From assembly GCA_963693305.1 (NCBI GenBank), contig OY855909.1, positions 1,090,501 to 1,154,500 on the forward strand: a stretch of DNA of 64,000 bases. Direction: 5' to 3'. Positions 35,398-46,019 of this stretch are shown here, piece after piece. Each line of letters begins with the position of its first letter. The stretch's first letter is position 1. The position numbers and the translations under genes were made by a program. The stretch is from Meandrina meandrites (Eukaryota; Cnidaria; Anthozoa; Scleractinia; Meandrinidae). Under the pieces are notes generated by a model. That model was not told the origin of the DNA and made no database searches. It saw only the letters and a list, made by a program, of their open reading frames with translations.

Positions 35398-37071
35398 CGG
35401 CAACGGCCACGACGACAACGATGAGGATGAGGACGATGACAACGACAAGAATGACGACGACGACAACAACAATGATTATTATTTATTATTATTCAGTATT
35501 ACGATTATAATGTTTGAAGGGAAACCCTTGTGCAATCACCCCAAATTGATAACATTAAAAGTGATGAATGTTTTTCAGATTGAGAGACTAAGAGAGGAAG
35601 GATCAAAGCTTCTAAAGGAACAGCAAGAATTTCTTAAAACCCAGTTAAGAAAAGAAATGGAATCAGGACAGGATAAGACTCGGCACTCTGAAGATGTCAC
35701 TCCAAAATTGAAGGTACTTAATAGCTGGCTTCAATCCTGTGGCAAGATTAAATTTCAGTCTACATTCAAAGTCTGTAGTTATAACAAGTAAAATTTATTT
35801 TAAAAATATCAATAATTATTTTTAAATTGTTATCAAATAGTCTGTAAAGTACAGCATGTCATAGTTTACAGTCATGAGTCCAGTGTGTTTTGTCAGGTCT
35901 ACGAAACAATGCATATGTAGATTGAGTCAAATGTAAATTACAAATTGTGTGATTAACATCTGAATTATTGATTTCCATTGTTAGGTCAAATGGAAGAGCA
36001 AGAAATCTGACCTTACAAATGGTGGCTATACACAGGAAATGCTCAAATCATTTTTTGAAAAGGTAAACAATCATTAATTCCAAAGTAGGCAAAGGATTAA
36101 TGTGAAGTTTTTGAACCCACACTAAAATTTGACAACCACTCTTTAATGTTTATTTGTTTGGCTCATACATACAGTATGGTGAAGTGAGCTATGTGATTGT
36201 GTCGTCCAAGAAGAAAGGAAGTGCTGTAGTAGAATTTAAGTCAGCAGCCAGTGCAGTGAGTATAATTCTGTCAAATGACAATTTTTTTACATTATTCTAA
36301 CTGAAAATTATTTCCAGTGATAATGAAGAATGTACAGCATTGATCACTAACATTCACAGGTGTATATGTTGGAAGCATATACATCGGGATCCTGTATATT
36401 GCTAGGATAAAAGTTTTTGTTCTATGCTAAGTCTAAATATACATTGAGAAGGGAATGTGGATCTTACTGCTATGCTTGACAAACAAATTAATTTGCTTTT
36501 TACATGTAAATGCACATAACCCAGAATGCTGAATGAATTTAATTTTTGCATACTTTTTTCTGTTACAGAAACTTGCATTTGAGAATGAGCGTGGCATACC
36601 CGATAACCCTTTACAAATATCCTGGTTGGATGGCATATCATCTTCAACTGACACAAACACAGAAACAGTCTCAGAGGCTTCAAATTCAACAAGGAACATC
36701 AGTGGTGAAGCTGCAGTTGAATCCAAGGTAATTGTCATGAGCCACTCATATATTTATACGTAAGTTATCATGAGGACTAATCATTACAACTAATGAAAAA
36801 AAACTTTAAATTATTATTAATAGTATTAAACTTATCGTAATAGTACCACTCATTTTCTGCATGTATTTTGTGTGCTTGTATTCATCACCTTTGTTAATGA
36901 TTGTTCATCATTTGAAGTATTGTGTTATCTTTCCAGCTTTCAGAGCCGTCTTATTCATCAGACAGTACCATATCTGGCAAAGATTATGAAAGCATTGTGT
37001 TGATGAAACTACGCCAGTTTGAGGAAAGAAAACGATTGATTAGAGAAATGCAAGAGGAAGATGAGCAGTGA
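32423..37071 (+). CDS. DNAJC17: DnaJ homologue subfamily C member 17 (J domain + RRM)
   Basis: Nine coding exons: 32423-32485, 33279-33348, 34681-34827, 35037-35113, 35579-35713, 35985-36062, 36175-36255, 36569-36727 and 36937-37071 (TGA). All are GT-AG with agreeing phases, 945 bp, 314 aa, close to the 304 of human DNAJC17. Residues 8-72 are a J domain with the HPD triad at 34-36, which stimulates Hsp70 ATPase. Residues about 75-160 are charged and probably a coiled coil. Residues about 165-243 are an RRM ([11 protein letters not shown] and GSAVVEFKS strands). The acidic, Ser-rich stretch after the RRM precedes a conserved-looking [20 protein letters not shown] tail. In other animals and yeast (Cwf23) the family works with the spliceosome; a nuclear role is inferred. 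Intron 2 holds a repeat with inverted ends and intron 4 a (GAT)n run. Confidence 0.95.
33385..34140. repeat. Probable interspersed repeat in DNAJC17 intron 2
   Basis: Contains three near-copies of AGTGCAGAAAGTTGAAATT (about 33448-33508). It ends with an inverted pair, GTAATCACATGATTTT at about 33993 and AAATCATGTGATTAC at about 34111. Boundaries are approximate. Confidence 0.45.
35238..35328. repeat. Partial MITE, relative of 25409-25597
   Basis: Shares the CTGGAACCACACA-type end and the GGGGTGGGG-like centre with the MITE in SYNJ2BP intron 2. It lies in DNAJC17 intron 4, and its other end is missing. Confidence 0.5.
35352..35396. repeat. (GAT)n microsatellite
   Basis: Fifteen GAT units followed by degenerate GAC/GAT triplets to about 35470, in DNAJC17 intron 4. 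Its plus-strand frame is poly-Asp and its minus-strand frame poly-Ser; neither is a gene. Confidence 0.95.
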
Positions 37072-38280
37072 ATTTATGCAGCTTCCAGCAACAAATACAA
37101 CACAGTATTTGGCTGGGTTTTCATCAGTTGCCCAGCGCTTCACACAATGCACATCTTACAATGCAGCTGCTGCAGTCATCTGTTGCAAGCTGTCATTGAC
37201 GCTGTCATTGCCATTCGTTCGCTCCACATTGCTCTATATAATGGCTTTTCAAAGAAAAGCAAGAAGCAGAGATGGAAAGGATGTGCTACATTAAAACAGC
37301 ATGAGAACAGGAACACATGGCCAAAACAATTCCACAATGATGGCTTGCAAAGAAAGTTCTGTCATATGGCCTGGAGCTTGTGGATTTTATACATCACTTG
37401 CCTGATGGGCAGGTAACATTTTGGTTAGCACACAATGGCTGCAACTTGCCCAAAGAACAACCAAGGAAAACCATTTTCTTTGCACCAGGTTACACTGATG
37501 ACTTAATTTGCTGTACACACATTCATGTAGTGTCTTGCAGTGTTTACAATGGAACAGTTGGAATGGCCATTGAATATTGGTCCAACTAGTATTTTCACAA
37601 TTGAGCGAATCGAATTTAAACATAGTCTTTAATTCCAGAAATTGCAGTAACTGTTCTATTTGCTTTCCAACAGAACTTTCTGCGAATTTTGGTTAAATGT
37701 TAAGCACCCCTGGACTGGTTATTCACATGCAGAAAATAATAACAATAACTTATTCAAGGTTCATGGCCAGGAAAGGAAAAAGTACTATAATAACTTTGTA
37801 CCTAGAAGTTACAATATTTTCATTTTTATCGCATTTTAGTGCTAACTTTGATTAAGGTTGTGCAAACATAGAAAACATTAACAATTTCCAAATTTTTCAT
37901 TTTATTTTTCTGTGTAATGGTAAACAACTGAACCTGCACATGCGTGAATTTCAAAGACCAATACTGGATTTACCAGTTTATGCATCAAGTTGCATGTACA
38001 ACTAAGGATGACTTACATCAGGTGAAAAGACTGACTGAATTAAATCCATGCATGCATGACTGTACATGCACCTCCACCTTTCCAATTTCAGTGTTCCAAG
38101 ATTCTCTCAAAGTTATAGTTAAAAAGTATAGTCCTAAATATTATCTCTTATTGTTGATCTGTTGCAAGATTTCCACACTGTCGAGGCCGTGTTTAATGTG
38201 CTCTAGCTTGATGAATTTTATCTGTTGACAAAGACAGGTATTATACATTAGCCATCTGAACAGTCCCCCCAGTGGCATAT
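37072..38280 (+). other. DNAJC17 3' flank; no further gene seen
   Basis: About 1.2 kb between the DNAJC17 stop and a SINE. It probably includes the DNAJC17 3' UTR. Short open frames on both strands show no domain. Confidence 0.4.
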
Positions 38281-38582
38281 GGTAAAAGGTAAAGTCTGTA
38301 TACAAGCCTAGTGGCCCATCAGGCCGGAGCTTATCCTGGTTTCTGTAGCATAAAGTGACTAGGAGTATTTCTACTCCTCCCTGGATGGGATGCTAGTCCA
38401 TCGCAGGGTTACCCCCAGAAGTAAATTTGCCAGTACCCATTTATGCACCTGGGTGAAGAGAGGCCCTATGAGAGTAAAGAGTCTTGTCCAAGAACACAAC
38501 ACAGTGCCCCGGCCAGGGCTGGAACCCGGACCATTCGATCCGGGGTCCAGCCCACTAACCATTAGGCCACCGCGCCTCCCAG
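38281..38582 (-). mobile_element. tRNA-derived SINE, near full length
   Basis: On the minus strand it starts GGGAGGCGCGGTGGCCTAAT with box A, then box B (GGTTCCAGCCC), then a body with CCTGCGATGGACTAGCATCC and CCATCCAGGGAGGAGTAG. It runs to CTTGTATACAGACTTTACC at its 3' end. A decayed relative is at 41970-42110. Confidence 0.8.
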
Positions 38583-38790
38583 TGGGATGTAGACCAGAAA
38601 ATAATCAGCAAGCAGAGGAAGGTAACTGAGTTCTGAGAAGGAAGATAATTGACAGGGTAGATGACGCTTGCTCAGCTCGCTGATTTTTTTGTTGTTCTTC
38701 TTCTACACAACGCAGGCTACCAAAACGTTTGGTTTTCCACCAATAAACAGCTGATTACAATGTTCTTTGTGTTATTCTCTAATTGCCAAT

Positions 38791-39388
38791 TTACCTGTCA
38801 GCTTTCCCTTTATCAGATACATCCTGATCATCGGCTTTGTAGAGTGTCCAGATAATTGTCTGCCCAACACCAGTTGATGCTAGAACTTTGTAGCCTATCT
38901 GCTCCAGTTTGTTGAGCACTGCACGAGGTGGATCCTGTGAAATGTACTCTTTGCTGAAAAGGAAATTGATGGTCGAGGATTAAAGTGAACATAAATGAGA
39001 GCAGAGTTGTAAATTCATCTTCAATATTTTTGTCAGTTTCGTAACGCTTCATTAATTTCATCATTGCATTGTTTCAATTCAGGCTAAGTACATTTGCACT
39101 GTACGTGGTGATACATCGTACTTACAAGTTATTTCCAAACGTGTGCACCAGTTGAGCCTCCAAATATTTCATTACTTCCTTGTCAGCCCATTCGTCGCCG
39201 CAGGTTGTTGGTCCACTTGCCTGATTGACATATCAAAACAACATGCAATGTAGCAATATAACAATGAATGCATATAACGTGAGCGAACATATAAAATACG
39301 AAGCTGCTTGTAGGCATAAATCTGCAATAAGGATAACCAGAAAAGTTCTTACCAGCCTTATCTGTGTACTTATTAAGATGTAGGGCAT
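38791..39388 (-). CDS. GCHFR: GTP cyclohydrolase I feedback regulatory protein
   Basis: Three coding exons: 39388-39353, 39220-39126 and 38953-38791 (TAA). GT-AG junctions and phases agree, 294 bp, 97 aa. It begins MPYILISTQIRL and has GPTTCGDEWAD, GNNFKEY, DPPRAVLNKLE and STGVGQTIIWTLYK, matching the GFRP family along its whole length. Known GFRP is a small beta protein that forms pentamers on GTP cyclohydrolase I. It confers inhibition by tetrahydrobiopterin and activation by phenylalanine. This copy has a charged C-terminal extension of about 13 residues compared with the 84-aa human protein. It is divergent from RMDN3 and convergent with DNAJC17. Confidence 0.96.
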
Positions 39389-39519
39389 GGCGATCGCGTT
39401 TACTTGCCAAATGTTACCCGAAAATTTGCCCGAACTGGAAGCTCACTGAAATTGTTATGTTTTGAGCCCGCGAGTAAAGCCGCGATTACAGCGGAACTGT
39501 AAACGTCTGGAAAACCAAG
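39389..39519. promoter_or_regulatory. Putative bidirectional promoter GCHFR / RMDN3
   Basis: 131 bp between divergent start codons. No TATA box is seen. Both 5' UTRs must be short or spliced from elsewhere. Confidence 0.6.
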
Positions 39520-42500
39520 ATGGCGTCTTGGTTGCCATCGTTTGATAGTTCGTCCTTGGGACGTAATGTTCTTGTCGGAATCTCAATTGGTCTGGGTATA
39601 GGGATTGGAATAGGTGCGGGAATGGCTGCTTCAAGAAGAATGTTCACTGCGAAGGTGCAGGATCAAAATCTTGTCGTTCGTTTTACTGAGTTGACAGAAG
39701 AAATAAGGGAACTTCGTTGTGTTATGGTCAGACTTGAAGTCACCCTAAGTGAAACTAGAGATAAACGAATCATTGCGCTCAAACATGAACCATCTCTTCG
39801 AGGAAGTGTCCAAAGTGACGAAGAGACAGAAGAAGATGAATATTATGAAATGTCAGGCGAAGAACCTTCTTCAAGGTGCGATTCTCTATCATGTTTTGAT
39901 TTTATTGGAGTGAGGATTCTCAATATCTATCAAACTGTTGGTAAAGCTTCTTTTGACATTATTTGTAAATGTATACATTGTAGTGCATCAGATGTTGACC
40001 AGCTCAAAACAGTCATCGATGAAGTTGAACGGCTTCACTCAAATAATGCTGAAGACAAGCAGAAAATACATAGACTCCTGGAAGAATGTGCACAGGTACA
40101 GATAACACAATGTACATAAAAAGTTATATTTATGTTAGGGAGCTTAAAGCAAAATTAAATAATTTTCATACAATTGTGGAGTTGAAAGATGAAATATTCA
40201 TCATGTCATGAGCATGGGACAAAGAAAAAAAAATCTCAGTCCCCAAAGGGAATTGAACCCATGACCTCATAAACCTGATAAACACCGGGTGGGTGCTCTG
40301 CCGACTGAGCTATGAGAACTCATGGTGAGCAAGGCCATTCACTATGTTCATATGATGAATATTTCAATATTCAATATGAATATCTATCATCTTTCTTTAT
40401 TTATCACCAATTGTGGAGATTCTTTTTTTTTTCTTTTTTAAATTTGTTCCTGCATGAGGGTTCTGTTGTCCCACACTGCTCATTCATGTATCAAATATAA
40501 TTTCATATATTAAGTATTTTAGGTTATCAGTAATTCAATATGGAAAATGAATCAAGGACCATACATTTATAAAATAAATAAATTCCTGTGGGTAATGAAA
40601 TCTGAAACTGAATTGCCAACTTAAACACACAACAGCATCAAGAAAGTTGTGAAGTTACCTGGAGATACGCAAGATCATGCTATGATATTGCCATGTTGAA
40701 AGGAAAAAGTGGAGATGCCGATGGCAAAAAGAGCCTATTATATCAAGGTAATATGACAAGGGACCACCTTATATGAGTACCTAGTCATCCTGTAACATGA
40801 AATGGGGGGAGGGGAGGGGGGAATGCTTGGTCCCATCCTTGTTCAGACTGAATGTGTTAAAAAGACATCCTCACCTAGGCAGTAAAGTGATATTCTGTTC
40901 CAGCCATTTGCCCATTTGTGTTTGTTATGTTTGTTTTAAAGTCATTTTTTGTCTTGAATCCCAGCCCCATTTCATTCTCATTGGAGATGCAAGACTATAG
41001 GCATGCAATGAGTGTAGAGGTCTATTTTTCTCTTAAGTCCTTTGCATGCATTGCAGGCCTATGATACTAGGAAAGTAACTGTCTAATGAATTAAACAACT
41101 ATCATGCACCATTTAAATGTATTACCACTTAATTTTTGCTTATTCCAGAGTTGGGGTTAGGGTTTGTCAATTATCGTGAACATATTTCTACTGTGTGTCT
41201 TCAGGCATGGCAGAGGCAGAAAAAGCAATTAAATTGGACAAAAATAACTCAAGTGCACACAAATGGTAAGTGAATAGTAAAAGTTCTGTAAGTGCAAGGT
41301 CTGTGCCGTCAATTGTGGACTGACTGAAATTTGTTTGTCCTATCACAGGTATGCAATAATTCTTGGAAGCACAACAGATTATGAAAGTTTGCAAAATCAA
41401 ATTTTGCTGGGCTTCAAATACAAGGTAACTGTAGATACGGAGAAAGAATAATGTTGTACAGTGTATATGTTGTGGTTCAATTTTATCCTTGGTTCAAATT
41501 GGACACCTGGTGTTGATTCCTGCCATTTTTCGTTCATTTTTCTCTAACTAAACTCCCTATAAGATGGACACCTCTCTAAGATGGACAATGGACACTTTGA
41601 AACCGTCAACAGACACTTGAGAAGTCTTTGGTTTATTGTACTTCCAACCGGGAAATGCAGACCTGTGCTGAATATGACAACAAAGTACATTTTGAGGAGG
41701 CAAAATGAAACCAAATACATGACTCTTTGTTTAAAATCAGACGTTTAATTGGCAGCTCTTATCTTGTCAGCTGAACACAAGTTAGACTTTCACAAAGTCC
41801 TTCTGGTAGAACTTAGAACAGATGCATATTCATTGTACAGACGTTCAGCATTATTATCTCAGAATTTCCGGTGTCATGTTGCGCCGACTCTATATAAGCC
41901 ATACACCTCTCTAAGGCAGACAGTTGGGGCCGGTCCCGACAGTGTTCGTGTTAGAGAGGGTTCGTGTTAGACCTGGGTGGAGAGAGGCACAATGAGAGTC
42001 AAATGTGTTGCCCAAGAACACAATGCATTGACCCCAGCCAGGGCTCAAACCCAGACTCCTCGATCTGTAGTCCAGCATGCTAAATATCAAGCCACTGTGT
42101 CTCCCATAATGACCCTGTAGTGGCTCATAAGCTACCGGTACTTTAACTCGCTTGTAACATGTCAGTTCAGACTTTGAATTTTTGTATATTTGTATTTCCA
42201 GGAGCATATTAAACAAGCTATTGAACTTGATAGGAATGACCCATCTAACTATCACCTGTTGGGAAGATGGTGTTATGAGGTAACTCTATATTTCAGACCC
42301 AATCCTTGTCCCATTTCAACACTGGGCTAATTCAAAGCTTACTGTTCTTTTGTTTTTAATGATGTACAGATTGCTATGCTCTCCTGGTGGCAAAGGAAAG
42401 CTGCATCTGCATTTGTAGCTGAACCTCCGACATCATCAATAGAAGAAGCTCTTGAAAACTTTTTAAAGGTAAAGAGCATGTTAGTAAAATAATAGTGCTA

Positions 42501-43538
42501 CCTGAGTTGATATTTTACGTCTGTTAATGAAGCTGTTTTTATATGACTCTTCAATGTATGTTCACAGGCTGAAGAGGTCAAGCCGGGATTTTGGCTTTCA
42601 AACTCTTACTGGATAGGCAAGGTAATCACATGGAAGCAAACATCTCTGCAGTCACAGTCGCAGCTGCTATTTGGAGCGTCACGCAATGCTCCGCTCCATT
42701 GGAGAAACGCATTGCGTGACGACCTAAATAACGGCTCAGAAGAAACTGCTATTTCTGTGTTACTATCCCCGGCATCGAGACAGAATTAAGAATTGTGTGC
42801 TCTTTACTACACAGTGTTACAAGCAAAATGGCAATGCGGTAAAAGCGACTGAGTGGTTGAAGAAAGCTATGTCACTTCCTGTATCCACAGATGATGTAAG
42901 TTAAACAAGCCGGATTGTCTCTTTCATATTTGTGATGTTACGTCATCGTTTTTGAAAAGTTTCTTTTCGTCGTCCACACGAAGACCACAAATTTGGAAAA
43001 ATGGTTTTGAAAGTATACAAGGAATAATTTTTGTGAAAGCGATTCCTGTTCCTGTGTATTGGCGTTGGCAGGCAAAGCCCATTTTAGGACTGAATGACAG
43101 GAAAGCTAAAGTGAACATGTACCAAACAACGTACAGTTTGGACGGCTCTTTACTTGGCTTAGTTAATTGAAATACGCAGGGAAAATGTTAAAATTAATCA
43201 ACGATAAAACCTTTGGTTTGCAGCAGCGGTATACAATGGTATAGTTATTTTCACAGTGATGAACGTTATGCGCGAGACCTGGGTGATTTTTCTCTCAAAA
43301 ACCCCTCCCCTCCACTTTTTCCCTCAGTCCACCCCCTTCCCCCCCACCCCTCCCCTCCACTCTGTCAAACAAACAAAAAGGAAGGTACGCCGTTTGAGAG
43401 ACGTAAAGGTCAAAATCCATTTAAAGGAAAGAGTTCTTGTTTTCAATCAATATCTCATGTTGTTTTTTATTTCTGTTGTTGGCAATTCAGGACAAAGAAT
43501 CATATGAACAAGCACAACAGCTCCTAGCCACCTTATAA
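39520..43538 (+). CDS. RMDN3: Regulator of microtubule dynamics protein 3-like (TPR, membrane-anchored)
   Basis: Nine coding exons: 39520-40095, 40636-40747, 41205-41265, 41349-41424, 42202-42279, 42370-42468, 42568-42621, 42815-42895 and 43491-43538 (TAA). All are GT-AG with agreeing phases, 1185 bp, 394 aa. Residues about 16-38 are a Gly-zipper transmembrane helix. Residues about 45-80 are a likely coiled coil. Residues 97-116 are acidic with EYYEMSGE (107-114), a candidate FFAT-type VAP-binding motif. Residues about 193-394 are the RMDN TPR-like domain, with [20 protein letters not shown] and [19 protein letters not shown]. Human RMDN3 (PTPIP51) has this layout and tethers mitochondria to ER; that role is inferred here. 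RMDN1/2 are alternatives, but the membrane anchor, acidic motif and genomic neighbours favour RMDN3. Introns hold SINE and MITE copies. AATAAA occurs at about 43679. Confidence 0.9.
40165..40325 (-). mobile_element. tRNA-derived SINE in RMDN3 intron 1
   Basis: The minus-strand head has box A (TAGCTCAGTCGGCAGAGC) and box B (GGGTTCAATTCCC) at tRNA spacing, then a T-rich body. The tRNA fold is incomplete at the acceptor, so it is called a SINE head, not a tRNA gene. Confidence 0.6.
41530..41968. repeat. Interspersed repeat with CACCTCTCTAAG ends
   Basis: CACCTCTCTAAGATGGACA (about 41568) and CACCTCTCTAAGGCAGACA (about 41905) bracket the segment, which ends in two GTTCGTGTTAGA copies. It is probably a decayed DNA transposon in RMDN3 intron 4; class not determined. 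Confidence 0.4.
41970..42110 (-). mobile_element. Decayed SINE, relative of 38281-38582
   Basis: Shares the box-B region (GGTTTGAGCCCTGGC on the minus strand), GTGTTCTTGGGCAACAC-like text and the CTCTCTCCACCCAGG segment with the better SINE copy. It is truncated at its 3' end. Confidence 0.65.
42660..42752. repeat. Hairpin MITE in RMDN3 intron 7
   Basis: GAGCGTCACGCAATGC is mirrored by GCATTGCGTGACG about 20 bp away. The wider arms (CTGCTATTT...) also match. Confidence 0.7.
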
Positions 43539-43539
43539 C

Positions 43540-45300
43540 AGAGCCTCCCATTGGTTGCGACAAACTGTCACTTTATTGGCCAATTTGTGTCACGTGGTTC
43601 GGTTACCGATCGTCAAAATCTTCTAAATGAAATTTTATATTGGACTAAACTAATGATTTCTTCGACGCCTTACCGAGAATAAAAAAACAATGAAATAGTA
43701 ACTAAAGGCATTTTATATTCATTTTTTTACGAGACATTTATTTTTGTATTTATTCCCATTTCAGTACAAAAGCATTTTTTATTAGTGTTTGCCATTAAAT
43801 GTTTTGATGTTAAGTCTTAAATGATATTTATTGAAAGGAAAGCTTTGAGTTCTTACAACTGATCATCTCTACTGTCATTGTTATTTTAAGAAATATTCTT
43901 GTCTTTAAAAGGCATTTATAGAATGGATTTTATAAGATAACTGCAAAAACAAAGTTTAATGTTTGTGTTTATAAAATAATATGAACTGACTGAAAGTCTG
44001 TGGATTTTGGGCAAGGAAAACATGCCAGTGTGTATTATCACTGGAAATTTTACTCTTTTATCATTTGTATTCTGATTCGCCCTATATGTCTCCAAAATAC
44101 ACCAAGACATGGAAATTTACAGCAATAATGCGCACCAAATTTAAGATATACATGCATTATTTATTCCTGCTTAGAGTAAGATGTAACGTTCTACCATCTG
44201 GCACCGAATTCGAAAATTCACATTTCGTGGTATTTCCTGTTTCACATGCATGGAAATACTAAATGTCGAGATTTTCGGAGATATGATTTTATTGTTTTAA
44301 GAAGAACTGAGTTTCTTTTGTTGCACTAAGCTTATCCTATCAGGAATAAAGTCGAAAGGGATTATGAGATTGGTTGTAAGTTTGTATCTTTTTAATTTAA
44401 CCACTGGAGTCCTCAAAATACAATGAAGTCCATTGTGTCTCTTTTCTGGACACAAACTAATGCAGTTCCCTAAATAAAGAGGTTCTTTTTCTCGCAGAAC
44501 AAAGTTATCTTCGAAGCGTGCGATATTACTTACAAAGTTCATGATTAGCGGAATAGAATACGTAAATGCCGAAAAAAGGGGAGACCAAAATTTAATCTAG
44601 AAAGATAGAAGTTGGAAAAAGCAATTACCCTCCATTGTTGTCGCGATTTTCTCACTAAAACCATTTTCGCGACCTTAGATGCACTTGACACAAATTATCG
44701 CTTCTCTACTTTCCATTGAGGTGAACTGTGAAGAAGGCCCATATTTCCCGGTAAATACAAAACAACTTATTTGGGGTAGCCGGGTTAGAGGAAAAAAAAT
44801 CTACAGCAACTTCTTGAACTTAATTAACTTAGATAAAGGGGTATTTTTTGTTATGTCTAAAGATTTTCCTCTTGCGACAACAATAAGTTAGTGGTATAAA
44901 TTATTGACAAAAGAACGTCACTAAGTACTGATATGAGTGAACTTTGTTTTATTTCATGTTTATGAATAGTGCGAATTTACACTTTGAAAACGACTCCATT
45001 TGAACATGCATGTAGAATAACTTATTTGTTCGAGGCCATGTTAACTTGGTTTGATAAATAATATTGCATACTATTCACATTTCTGTACATTTCTTTTATT
45101 CTAGGAAGGACGACTTCTTGACTGTGTGGTGAAAACATTTTCAAAACGCAATAATTATACAGCTGTAGCAATAATCCCGACAAATTTGTATAAAGCATTC
45201 AGTTTATAATATTTCGTCAAATCGAAAGATTCGGCCAATTTTTACGAATACTATTTGCCCTTTTGAATTAACTCGCACTTAATTGAACACTTGTTCAACC
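43540..45300. other. No supported gene
   Basis: Begins with the RMDN3 3' UTR (AATAAA at about 43679), followed by AT-rich DNA. No domain-bearing frame is seen. Confidence 0.5.
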
Positions 45301-45423
45301 ATTTATTCCAAGTGACTTAAATTGGCTTCTTCCAGGTGATAATTTCCGTATTTCCCTCTATCTGATGAATATTCCATTCTTCGTGTCTTAGCAACCTTTA
45401 TGTTTCACGGTTGTACATAAAAT

Positions 45424-45918
45424 TCACTGCAGGAGATATTTTGGTATCTCTAACTGTTCAGATTCCGATTTATCGCTAGCATCTGTTTTCGGCTTTCGTT
45501 GTGTCGTTTTTTCTTGCTTGGCTTCTTTACGCTTTGTGGAAGTGCGTTTATTAGTGCGTCCCGCGTCTATTTCATGTCCCTCATCTTTATTTTTCTGTTT
45601 CAAAAGTTGCTTTTTCGTTTCAGACACAGACTTCCTTCGCCAGTCATTACTGCGTTTCGCTTGCGGCTCCATTATTTGATGTAACAATCGTCTTTTTCTA
45701 ACCTCTAATTCCCACAAGGACTTGCTAAGCCGATTCCTCTCACTGCAAAGCTTCTTCGAGTATGCCATGCGAATATCTTCTAGACTTCGGTGCAGCACCA
45801 AATTGTGCATCCGTTGTCGTTCGTAGTAACCGCGAACATGCTCCAGTTGTTCAGTTGGGTTACTCCATAAAACGGCGGGAAGAAAGCTATCCTCTTCTGA
45901 GATCGGCGCGGCATGCAT
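45424..45918 (-). CDS. Uncharacterised basic coiled-coil protein, 164 aa, intronless
   Basis: The frame opens at ATG 45918-45916 after an in-frame TAG upstream and closes at TAA 45424. Residues about 20-90 carry heptad-like hydrophobic spacing with many Arg and Leu (QLEHVRGYYERQRMHNLVL, RNRLSKSLWELEVRKRRLL), likely a coiled coil or long helix. The rest is Lys/Arg/Glu-rich and disordered, ending EQLEIPKYLLQ. AATAAA on the minus strand at 45307-45302 is a plausible poly(A) signal. I do not recognise the family. The length, absence of stops and biased, non-repeat composition support a real gene; an additional upstream exon cannot be excluded. Confidence 0.6.
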   Translation of the reverse strand: MHAAPISEEDSFLPAVLWSNPTEQLEHVRGYYERQRMHNLVLHRSLEDIRMAYSKKLCSERNRLSKSLWELEVRKRRLLHQIMEPQAKRSNDWRRKSVSETKKQLLKQKNKDEGHEIDAGRTNKRTSTKRKEAKQEKTTQRKPKTDASDKSESEQLEIPKYLLQ

Positions 45919-46019
45919 TTCTAATTCTTCTCCCACAACAAGCTCGCTGTTATGCGGCTAATCCACGCCATCCGGATTATTCAAGCATCTCTCTACTGTT
46001 TCCGCAATAACTAGTTTAC

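Noticed and set aside
35327..35520. Poly-Asp ORF (and poly-Ser on the other strand)
   Set aside because: Translation of a (GAT)n microsatellite inside a DNAJC17 intron; only the downstream part overlaps a real exon, in the spliced frame.
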